A stretch of 64,000 nt of DNA from Acorus gramineus (Eukaryota; Streptophyta; Magnoliopsida; Acorales; Acoraceae), in NCBI GenBank assembly GCA_030737835.1, contig JAUJYN010000015.1, forward strand, positions 3,597,324 to 3,661,323, read 5' to 3'. The position numbers and the translations under genes were made by a program. This document shows positions 1 to 10,908 of this stretch, one piece after another (within the stretch, counting starts at the first letter, position 1; each line of letters opens with the position of its first letter). The notes under the pieces are model-generated. The model did no database searches. It was not told the DNA's origin and worked only from the letters and a program-made list of their open reading frames with translations.

Positions 1-2412
1 TATTACCTAATTTGTATGGTCATATGAAGTTTTAAGATTTTGTGTTGTGTAAGCCTTTAGACAACGGTGCTTTGCCCAATGCATCACCATTTGCTTTATT
101 TTGTTCCTGTGTGGAATACAAATACAAAAAACTTTGTTTTCCTTATTCATTTTTTTTATGGTCTTCTCATTGTTATGTATGATCAGGAAAAATATTTTGT
201 TCTTCAACTCATTGTTTGTTATAGGTACAGTTAGACTTTACTTCTTCATTCTTTGTATTATTTATTTCTTTGTCGGTATTTTTTATGGGCTTCTTATTGT
301 TATGTATGAGGAAAAAATTCTGTTCTTCAACTCTTTTTTTTTTTTTTTAATAATGTTTTTGGTGTTTATTGTTTGCCCTTAACAGATTCTTCTTCGTTTC
401 TCTATTGTGGTTGGACGTAGGATAGGTGTGCATCTCATGGTAAATACCTTGATTAAAAATAATGTTTGCTTACATCATTTTTTCGTATTGCAACTATGAG
501 TTACTTGAATATTCATTTTTTGTTGGATGAAGATTTAACTAGCCAATAGAGTATATGAGTGATTAAGTGTTTTGAGTTTTTAGTGTAACACTTAATTACA
601 CATCTGATACGAGGATGGTGATTTAATGACAAAATTATATAAGATCTAAATAGGAGTTATGTGTTTTTTTTCCATTCTGTATTATAGGTTGGCACATGTC
701 TGGCTGTAGGAACAACATTCTTAACTCCCAAGTAACTTAGGTTATATTTTGACAAAAACATAATTTTTCTGGTGCCAAAGAGAAATAATATTCCCTGAAC
801 GCACAAATTTGCATAATTGAAATTAAGAAAATGTGGAAGGGATAGTTATAACTACTCTTGTACACATTTTTGTTGATGACTAGGTGATTTAACCTGTGTA
901 ATTAGAGGCTGATTTAACCTGCATTTATATTACTGTTTTTCTGAGTAGTCTGATATTGTGGCTGAGTTACTTGTGTGTGTTAAATTTTTTTGTTCTGTTC
1001 TCATACAAAATTTTCAGTGTTTGCTTCTGAAGTTGGAAAAATTCAAGGGAATGGTTCTTCCTCTTGCAAAACAATAGAACGCTTAAATTCTATTGAGTAT
1101 TTTCGAGTGATAAGAATTTACTTATGGATTGGGTGTGTTTGTTTTTCCAGAAACTTGTACGAATTTTTATACCAAATATCATCAACTATTGTCGTGCGAT
1201 TCCAGATTATAACTCCTTAATACTCATTACTCATTACTGAACTGTAAATGACTGATTTCAAAGGCTTTATTTGAAATCCTGCTATACCTTCATCTGCATT
1301 GGAGATGGTTTATCTCCTTCATGAAACCTTATATTAAGTTGAAAAATATCCTTGGGTTTGCTATTTACCATTATAAGGAAAATGATAATGTCAGATTGTT
1401 AGAGGAAGGTAGATTTCCAGAATTGAGTTTACGTGGCCAATATTAGAATTGTATGGTAGTAAATATTGCTTCTGTTTTGTTGTTTACCATAGTAAAAATA
1501 AAAGAAGAAGAAGTCAGATTTTAAAAGGAAGGTAATGTGCATTATTTTGTATTATAGAGACATATGACTTCACATTAATGGAAGTAACTCACTATCATGG
1601 TAGCATGTATTTTTCTGTGGTCTTTTGTGATTTGTTTTGTATTTTGACTATGGTTCAGTATTTAATAAATAGTAGTAGCTGTCTACCTTCTTTCAAAAGG
1701 AAAAAAATGACAGTAACTCATTAAATTTTGCTTAACACAGAAGAGATCTCATATTCTTCTAACTTGAAATCCCCATTACTTTCTTTATCAGAGAATATAT
1801 TTGAGAGCACGCTCTATTGTATAGGAAGGGTGTTTGGGCTATTGGTGAGGGATGCGATTTTTGTTGTAAATGAAATTCTTTCTGGCAAGCAAAGATTGGT
1901 TCTCTTATTTTTTTATGAAGAATTAATGTTTTGGCTTATGTTTTGACATTTTCTTCTTGTCACAACACGGGTTACTAACAACTACTGCAATCTTTGCTCT
2001 GCATTTACATCAGTTATTATTTTTAAAAATGTTAAACATCATGCAGTGTATTGGATGTCAGGTTTACAAAAGAAATGGAAGTAAATCAATATCATGGTAG
2101 CATGTATTTTTGTGTGGAGGAAAAACACCACCACCCTGTTGAAAAAGCTGCCACTGCAGTATACTCTGAACACCCCCCCCCCCCCCCTGCCAATTGCCTT
2201 ACTATTATTATATTATTATGACTGTTTAAAATGATGTTAATAATAATAATGAAAAAAAAATTAATAGTATACCCAACTTGTAGCATCGTATTGTAGTATT
2301 GAATTTTTGGGTTGTGTAACATTTATTACTTCATTTTTATGGTCATATAAAGTTTTAAAATTGTTATGAACAGTGATTTATTGTTTTAATTATTAGACAA
2401 GAGGCTTTAAAA
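1..2412. other. AT-rich stretch with no recognisable gene
   Basis: This stretch holds many short ORFs with no family signature. It has local duplications: a stretch near 150-210 recurs near 279-335, and a block at 1556-1630 with the motif ATCATGGTAGCATGTATTTT recurs at 2060-2120. The first 70 bases resemble 2322-2412, just before the RPA-like pseudogene, in the motif TATGGTCATATRAAGTTTTA and the following TTAGACAA. The window may therefore open inside an older duplication of that gene's upstream region. A homopolymer C run lies near 2170-2187. I see no coding exon here that I can defend. Confidence 0.5.
150..340. repeat. Imperfect tandem duplication, period about 128 bp
   Basis: Two adjacent blocks share ATTGTTATGTATGA and TGTTCTTCAACTC in the same order and spacing. 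It is a local duplication in AT-rich DNA with no function visible. Confidence 0.6.
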
Positions 2413-4589
2413 ATGACGTCTGCTCGTGAAGATTTGATTGATCATCCTACACCGTTAAATGCTTTGAAATTTTATGACAAGATATGGAATATTAAGGTCC
2501 GAGTTATAAGATGAGGATCTATAGAAACGTACAACAACCAAAAAGGGTATGGGAAGATATGGAAAGTGATAGTAATAGATGATGAGGTTAGTAATGTGTA
2601 ATGTGTAGATGGTTTTATGTTTTCATTACAATTTCATTTTTAAAAGTTTTATAAACTAACATCTACAGGGGATTAGAATGCAAGCAATAATGTTCAAAGA
2701 GGCGATCTCAAAATTCAATGCATTGCTGTTAAAAGATAAGACATACCAAATTTCTAACGGAATGGTCAAACCAGTTCACCCAGATTATGCCTATGTTCAC
2801 AAAATGGAGCTATCACTGACAATTCAGACACACATTGTGGAATCAGAAAGCGATTTGATTTTTTAAGAATCGATATATGATTTCACACCACTGAAGAACA
2901 TTATTCAAAGTCGAAAAGTGGACGATCAATTTGGTATGTATACTAAAACTTAAAAAATACAACAAATAGTTTATTTAATATTAAAACATGAAGACTATTA
3001 ATAATTGCTATGTATTTCATGCAGACACTATAGCTCTTGTGTTAAATGTGAGGACTACATATAGAATGGGGAAAGATAAGCAACATCCACCATCAAGAGT
3101 TCGAGAAATTATCATTAAAGATATAGAGTACAATCATATGAAACTTCATCTTATTATCATGTAATGTATACAACAAGTGAATAATGTTTTTTTTCATTGG
3201 TCCAATAGATCAGAATCAATTAAACTCTGATTGTGGAGTGACCTTGTCACGCCCCAGGGCGACCGTCCCCGAGACGTGTCAATAATATATATAATATCAG
3301 CAGTCTAAACAGGAGATCAATAAATACTCTACACAACACCGAAAATGACAACACAGACCAAATTGTAGCTGACATAATATATACAAATAGCGGAAGCTAA
3401 AACAACTGAGTCTGTAATTCAAAGACATATTACAGACCCGATACATAATGAACTGTCCTGTGAGAGCCAATATATACAATGACATCCAAATATACAAACG
3501 TGTGCCCAAGCACAGATAACAGTACATACAATCAAGAAGGGATGCTGATGGCCTCTCACTCGCAGAACGTGACGCTGCTCCGCTACTGCTGATGTGCCTC
3601 GGGGAGCTCCTCCTTCAGATCCGACTCAGATATCACTGGAGAAAAATATATGCGAGGGGTGAGCCACACGCTCAGTGAATAGCACAACCCATGATCACAA
3701 TTCATATATCCACAAATAATTTATAGCCCCTAACACGGGAGCAACCACACATTCTAATGGGTCGTTTCATCGCCAACCCACCTCCCCCCCTCACCCTCAC
3801 CCTTTCCGGGGGGTGACATGGGCCTCTTGGGGCATACAAGACCGCTCTCCACCCCTGGTCCACCCGGTAGCCTCTCCCACCCTCGGGCCTCCGCCTGGTC
3901 AACTCCCGTTATCAGTACAGTCCGACGCATCGGAGGTACCTACGGACGGGAGCCCTCTGTCAGGTATAGCCAACGCCGGGGAGTACCTACATCGGATACA
4001 ACCAATAAGGAGAAGACAACCTACTCACACGGATACGATCCTCATGGATCCATCGACACCGATTGTAACGATAAAATGTCATGAATTCTCAAGAATTCCT
4101 CCAGGGCGCATAACTAAGATGCGGGGAGACATATATTATAACAACAAGGTTATAATATTCTCTAAGGCATGCTTGTAACTATATGCTCACATTTGATTTA
4201 ATTAAATTAAACTAGATGGGAACATGCATAGTCTGGGGCTTTCCAATTAAAGGACAAGGTGACTAAACATGCATAGGCCGCTATACATGATATAAGGGTG
4301 CATATCCCTAGCATACAAAGTCTAAGGTGGCATGGATATATCATAATAATCATGCATGCATAGGTTTACATTTATTACATGGTAATATACAACTATGGTG
4401 CCCCAGGGGAGGGCAATGCACGCCTACGTGCATCGAACGCCTCCCTACTGGGTTGGATTGTCCCACTCACCGAAACCCAGGTCGCTACGTGACTGTCCGT
4501 CAAGATCTGCAAGATAGGGCATTCAAAACGGTGAGTATACTACACAAATACAAATGAAATACACTAGAAATACCCAACACTCGGACAAA

Positions 4590-5290
4590 CATGCATACGG
4601 GCCCGCATGCACGCGAGCACGCGCGTACGCACGCGAGTCTGAGTGCTCCGACACCCTCCTGAACCCACGGGCAGCCATACGCACGGCCACCCGCACGCGC
4701 ACGCCCGAAGGCGCACGCACGCACGCGCCCCTGCGCCCCGGGCGCACTGCCGCGCCCCAGCCCGCGCGCCCAGACGAGCTGCCGCGCCCCTGCCCGCGCG
4801 CCCAGACACGCTGCCGCGCGCGCCCGCGCGCACCGCGCATCCAGCCCTGCGCCTACCCGCGCGTATCAGGACCCTCTCTTTAAAATGAAAAGTGGATGTT
4901 CCGGCGCGAATCTCGGCAATCACTTGTTCTGATTCTACATATTGATCATTTTGAACTAAAATCAAACTTTTTGGTGGAATATTGACATTATGTATAATAT
5001 CCCTACCCTCAACAGTTACATAGGTACTTATGGCAGAACGGGCCGATCTGGTCTATCACAATAAAGCGATAGATGGAACTGCGTCCAGCCCTGCGCAGCA
5101 CCCCGCGCGCACCCCTGCACGCACCGCGCGCACTGCGCCCCCGCGCAGCCACTCCGCGTGCACGCCCGCGCGTCTGCGCGTACACGCGCACGCCCACCTG
5201 CGCGCCCGTCTGTGCGCGCTAGCGCCTGCCTGGCGCGCAGACTCACACGCACGCGCGCGCCCGAGCCCTTCCCACCTCCTCCTCAGCCCT
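4590..5290. repeat. CpG-rich low-complexity LTR cassette, two blocks
   Basis: Blocks at 4590-4870 and 5085-5290 are made of CGCG, CGCACG and GCGCCC runs inside an otherwise AT-rich locus. The edge near 4575-4645 (CGGACAAACATGCATACGG) is shared with copies near 12490, 37790-37850 and 58765-58845, while the core differs. Long Arg/Pro/Ala-rich ORFs on both strands are compositional artefacts. Confidence 0.7.
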
Positions 5291-5894
5291 CCCTCACCCC
5301 CCTAACAACCATACTAGCATGCATAATTAAATAAATGCCCTAAACATGCATCTAACCTAGCTAGGGGAGGAGAAAAACTTACCCAAAAGGAGGAAGGCCA
5401 ATGGGAGGAACTCGGGTGCCCTTGCGCACCAAATCGCCGCCACCGAGACCACCACCACCAAGCCCACTCTCAGCCCTCAAACATGGCTGAAAACAGGGGA
5501 GAAAGGAGACCATGAGAGGAGGCCAACAAAGGGGAAAATAAAAAACAAAACCATGGGAAGGTAGATCCAAGCCTCACCTTCCATTTTCGCTTCTATGGCT
5601 TTTCTTTTCTTCCACTCCTACTAGCTCTAATGGAAGGATTAAAGAGAAGGGGAGATGGATCTTTGTGTGTTAGTGAGAGAGAGAGAGATGGGGAAGAAGA
5701 GGTGCACGCCTAAGTGGGCTCACCCACACACACACACACTTAGTCACTCACACACTCACACTTAGAGTTTTTAGTCATTTGGTGAGCTTTGACCTTGGGT
5801 CAACTCATCCACACAAACAAACAAAACCCATTGACCAAGTCAAGGGTCAAACTTGACTTGGTCAAAGTCCAAAAACTTGATTGAATATTTAAGT

Positions 5895-7423
5895 TGTTAT
5901 TAATTACCGCAAGTGCACGGATCGTTACAGAAGTATAGATCTAGCAAATACGGGTCGAACCCACAGAGAATTGTTTAAATCAGATTATTAATCAATTTAA
6001 CTAATCGAACTAGAAAGAAAGATTGATGAAGTTTTTTTTATTATTTATTATTATTATTAAAAAGAGAATATTAATATGAAAAGATAACTAGGGTTTTAGA
6101 ATCCACCATGCAATACCAATTTAGGGATTATATTCAAATATGAAACTCCACCATATAACTCAATCAATATTGACGTTAATCAAATACCAATCGGAAAATA
6201 AATATTTAAAATCATATTAATTATTTCATAAAATCAGATTTGAAATCAAAACAATCATCTCAATATTCACATATTAGGAAGAGAATAAGATATCAAATAG
6301 TTAACCAAGCATACCCTATCAAACCCTAAACAAGAGATCATTGAAGATGGTTCTACGATTAAAAATCTTGATTTATGAAAACCCAATAGAATGATCTATC
6401 TCCCTTCCCTTTATAAAATCTACCAACTCAATATTCAACATGTTAAGAAGAGCATAAAATATCATAGAACTCAATCAAAGCATATTTTATCAAATCAAAT
6501 ACAAGAGATTTTTGAAGAAGGTAATAAGAAATTCACACAAAAGGTTTCAAAAGAGAATTGAAGGAGAGATTGATAAGCAATAAAGCAAACAATATGGAGA
6601 ATTCAAATCTAAATATAAAATCCTAAACTAACATTGCATGGTTTCATCTTCAACCCTAGTTGAAGATTTAGCTACTAGAAAACATGATCAAATAAAAGAA
6701 AAGAAAAATAAAAGACATCATATTATTAAAAAATTCTTGAAAATAAAAACACAAAATTAATATTAAAATTCAGATCTAATAGAATACAAGAATCAAAATA
6801 TATGAGATGAAAAGAAAAACAAAAACAAAGTAAAACTCTTGAATTCTTCTTCTCCTATTGTTTGCTTTGTGCCTCCTCTTATAGTCTCCAGCTCTTGAAT
6901 CTCAACCATTTATTTGCAATATAATAGATGGTTAAGATTTGGTAGTTAAGATTGGCCTCAACCTTCCTCATATGAAGTTTAGATTTAATTCCCGTCCTTG
7001 ATTTTCTGCAGAATCTTCAGATGGCTTTTTGACCCGTAATAAGATGGAATTACGAAATCTTCATGAAATAGTGATTTGTAGATCTTGAAATTATCTTTCC
7101 AACGCCATATCATGCGAATAAATCAGATACTTGAGAAAAAAGTTATGATCAAAACAGTGGGACGGGATTTTGAAGAATATATTTGATTAGATTGATTTTT
7201 ATTCAATCTTAACCAAATCTTTTTCCATAAGGATCTTCTAGAAACTCTTGATTCTCCTTCACATCTTTAACTGATTTGTAGCATATCTTGTATTGATAAT
7301 CATCATTTAAGTCAATTACCTGCAATAACACATGAATTCTTAATATTAGTTATTATTATACATAAAATAAGGATATAGAAACTTAGATTAAGGGGTTTTA
7401 ATGTATAATTAATATGCTTATCA
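5895..7423. mobile_element. Candidate solo LTR or TRIM-like insert within the solo LTR
   Basis: AT-rich DNA interrupts the TTGAC-box region that is continuous in the sister LTRs (compare 13741-13815). It begins TGTTATTAATTACCGCAAG and ends ATGCTTATCA, so the ends are TG..CA. Near its start is GGGTCGAACCCACAGAGAAT, a type of sequence seen in plant LTRs. No convincing target duplication is visible (TAAGT versus GTCAA), so the borders may be off by several bases. No coding sequence is evident. Confidence 0.45.
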
Positions 7424-9219
7424 GTCAAAGTCATCTTTGACTTGGTCAAGTCTCCCTATGACTTTCCGCTTGGTCAAAACCTGGATACGATTCGGAACTG
7501 TGAAATTCTGAACGTTACCGGAATTCGATGAAATTTTCGTGAGTGGCTTGAAATGACACCAGGACACATAATGTGCAGTTAGATTTTCAATCGGAGTTCT
7601 CAAGCTCAGGATGATAGCTAAAAGTCCAAAATTTTAGCGGTTCCGATCGAAAAAGAAAAAGTTAAAAAACTGCCAGAAATGTCCCAATGGTAACCAGAAT
7701 GCTAAAAGTTACACATATATAACAGACCAGGCTGACAATGAAGGAAAAGAATTAGAGGAATTGATCGCACACAATCCTATAATAGCAATTTCAAGAGCAA
7801 AGGGTACCATGTCCGATGGTAATTCACTTTACTCTGCCTTACCCTTAACTATGCCTAATAACAGACATACCCTACTCATTAAGTTTTTAAATAAACTTAG
7901 AAGATAAAGGAATATAAGCTTCATAACGGAAGCTATACAATAAGACTTCTCAACATTTAACTGATTAAACTAATTCAGATCATAATTACATGCAAAAACA
8001 TTACATGGCATCTCAATAATAATAATAAAAAAAAAAAACTACCAAAATATTCCTTTATAAAATTGCCTCCCATTAATAAAGTATGACGAATTTAAATTTC
8101 ATTTCAGCACTCCAGGTCCATATCGAATAGGATAAAATAAAATTATATATAAATTTAGAAGACTAGAGATTTAAGTAATGTTAATTTGACATCAAATTAC
8201 TATATGAGCTTATATCACTTTCATGTATATTACTTTGATGTATATTGTTGTTTAGTGCTTCATATTTTAAACATGAGTTGATGATCGCTGTACTTGCATA
8301 TTGTTTTCATGTATATGCCAGGTATGAAATTTTGCAAATTCATTTTCAATTTACATTGTATAGAGTTTTTAATAAATTGATGGACTTAGTTTCCTTCAAC
8401 TCCATCCTACTTAGTATGTTGGGACTGTCAACCATGCATGCACAAAAACACATTCTTGTCCATTCACCCTCAAAATACATATTTGCAATCGTATATGTTG
8501 TTCCAACAGAGTTTGCTCTTTCTATTAACACATGTTTAATCAAAATTGTACTATCTCATATCAACGGTTTGATACCCGTTCATGTTATTTTTATAAATTA
8601 CTTATTATTTAGTATAACATATACAATCTTCATTCAGGTGAATTTTGTATCAACTCAGGAAAAACAACAACAATTGAAATCAACCCATCAATTCAACAAG
8701 CTAATGAGCTATGAGAACGGTATCATATGGATTTCATTAGATAGTTTTATTGGTTTTTCAAGATTTCATAAGTTATATTATGACAAGCAAATTATTAACA
8801 TCATAATAAACAATTTCATATTTATGAAGAAAAGTGGGGACCTCAAATTTTTCCTTTCTCTGACAAAGACGGTGAGAGATACCACTGTAATGACAATCGA
8901 TGAAATCATCTGTGAAGGCACATCTAACATCAAGGTGTATATGAATGTTAATACATAAACACACACATATATATAACATGCGTATAGTACAAATGAAATA
9001 ATTATTATGAAGAATTAACTTTTCAAAGTTAATTGAAATTGCAGACTACTTTCTGCTCTTTCCAAGCAAACATCATGAGCATTGAAAACAAAAAGGAACC
9101 ATATTACAATGCATGCAAGAAGTGTTATAGTAAGGTTGACATGAAAGAAGGTGCAATGGAATGCAACGCACATGTGCTTCAACTAGTTGAGAAAAAAACA
9201 CAGTACTATTAAGTCTCAA

Positions 9220-9960
9220 CCAACAAATGGTAACATATTCAAAGATGAGTATGTTAAAGCCGACTTTAAAATTGAATAAAGAATTATTAACATAGCTCAG
9301 CCATAAAAAATAATAAAATTAAAGGAGAAAAATAATAACAACATAAGAGAGTTAGCCTCATGTCTTACCTATCTTTGGCCTCATGGCATTGTATATTAAT
9401 GAAGGAAAAATAATATATCCGTTTTTTTTATAAAAAAAAATTCAGACTCTTTCACCAGTTTTCTTATTTTTTTTTATTTAAAATCACATATTATTTCATT
9501 GAAGTAAATATTGTTATACAAAATAAAATATATTTTGATATATAATAATATATTTTTTCATTTTAAAAAAATAAAGTTTTTTTTTTGCGCCATACATTGC
9601 ATACAGTTCTTCTCCATTCAATTTTAAACAAAACATTTATTACATAAGTGCCTCTACTTTTAATATTACATATGCATAATAATTATGCCTTAGTGTTCTC
9701 CATATTGACTTGTAAATAAACTTTTCATATAACTTCTACATTGAATCAAACCCTTAATTAAAAGTTATAATCATGAATTAAAACAATAAAAAATGAATAG
9801 AACTAAAACATGCTAACATTTAAATATACTTCTCTATTCAATGATAAAATGAAACATATCCACAAAAAAAACTCATAGTTCATGATCTATCTCATATTTC
9901 ATGATCATTGATGCACAAGAAGATTCAAATTGTAAATTGAATTTGAATTGGAGATGTTCC
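9220..9960. other. AT-rich intergenic stretch
   Basis: Poly-A/T rich sequence follows the end of the RPA-like pseudogene. I see no ORF, RNA gene or transposon end here. Confidence 0.5.
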
Positions 9961-10142
9961 ACCACTTTTTACTGCATTGACCTTGGTGGGTTTGGATCCT
10001 CTGCTAGGATTTTGTGTGCTAGGATCTGCAGTACTTTTTCTTAGAGAATGCTACGTGGTTGACTTTAGTTTTCAATGGTTGAGATTTATATGATGGGTCT
10101 CACTTTTTACTTTTACTCTTTTGATCAACACCAAATGCTGCC
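9960..10142. repeat. Dispersed repeat X, left part of copy 1
   Basis: Sequence with CTCTGCTAGGATTTTGTG and TCAATGGTTGAGATTTATAT matches, in reverse complement, 43140-43315. The match breaks off at the solo LTR that starts at 10143 and resumes at 17070, so one copy of X was split by that insertion. Confidence 0.75.
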
Positions 10143-10908
10143 TGTCACGCCCCAGGGCGGCCGTCCCTGAGACGTGGCAATAATAAAATATCAGCTATCA
10201 ATACCTGAGGTCAATAAAGACTCCAACAACAACACACAAGGTGGCAAAGCAAGGATAATGATAACTGACTGAAAAGCGGAAGCATAATATATAAACAATG
10301 TCTGTAAACCAAAAACATTATTACAGACTCGAATACACAATCACTGTCCTGTGAGACCCAAGTCTAGACCAAAGAAAATACAACCTATGTCACATGCACG
10401 ATTTACAATACATACAATGACTCTAGGACTGCTGACAGCCTCGCACTCACCACCCGCCGGAAGAATGCTCCACGCCCATAAGACCACGCCACAGGAAAGC
10501 TCCAGCTCCACGCCCAACACTGCCCCTGAAAAGAAACAGTATGCGAGGGGTGAGCTACAAGCTCAGTGAGTGGCTGGAAACCAATCACCATACAACAGTT
10601 CAATACATAACAATTCCCTTTCAAGGTAAACATGGGTGGAAACCCATGGATAACAGGGTCACGCGGCGGCGCGACCAACCTCACCCTCACCCTCACTCCC
10701 GGAGGGAGACTCTTGGGACTTTTAGGGAGAGACCATACCATTGGTCGAGGAGACGCGGGATTACTGGTCTACACCACACTACTGGATCACCAATCTCACC
10801 CTCACCCTCACTCCCGGAGGGAGACTCTTGGGACTTTTGGGGAGAGACCATACCGTTGGTCGAGGAGACCCGGGATTACTGGTCTACGCAACACTATTGG
10901 ATCATCTA

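Larger units (their letters stand above)
3245..7724 (-). mobile_element. Solo LTR of the giant Ty3/gypsy-like LTR family, with a nested insert
   Basis: It begins TGTCACGCCCCAGGGCG and ends TATATAACA, so it has TG..CA ends and lies in minus orientation. The flanks are GACCT (3240-3244) and GACCA (7725-7729), a near-match 5-bp target duplication. Without the nested insert (about 5895-7423) it is near 2.95 kb, close to its relatives at 10909-14057 and 19817-23186. It carries the family hallmarks: a GAATTC pair at 4083-4098, a CCCTCACC tract near 3786-3803, a CpG-rich cassette (4590-4870 and 5085-5290) and TTGAC boxes near 5785-5880. No internal coding region is present. It is a fossil. Confidence 0.85.
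2413..9215 (+). pseudogene. Replication protein A 70-kDa subunit-like pseudogene, split by a solo LTR
   Basis: RPA70 proteins bind single-stranded DNA through OB folds. The start reads MTSAREDLIDHPTPLNALKF, then IWNIKVRVIR, as in plant RPA1-like proteins. Visible exons are 2413-2586, 2669-2933 and 3025 to about 3166, with GT..AG borders between the first three, and a short exon ending at 3244. Exon 2 reads MQAIMFKEAISKFNALLLKD and YQISNGMV, typical of the OB fold. The reading resumes after the LTR at about 7730 (ADNEGKELEELI, NPIIAISRAKG), includes TVRDTTVMTIDEI near 8870-8930, and ends near 9045-9215 with a zinc-ribbon-like YYNACKKC..C..H as in the Rep factor A C-terminal domain. It is broken: TGA at 2512-2514 where homologues usually have Trp, TAA at 2864-2866, and the LTR lies inside the LWSDLA exon. 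It could be a dead host gene or a remnant carried by a transposon. Confidence 0.75.

Noticed and set aside
8245-8958. A 237-codon ORF as an independent gene
   Set aside because: Its end contains RPA-like exon pieces with splice-like borders, and its first half is AT-rich intron-like sequence. It is open by chance across pseudogene introns.
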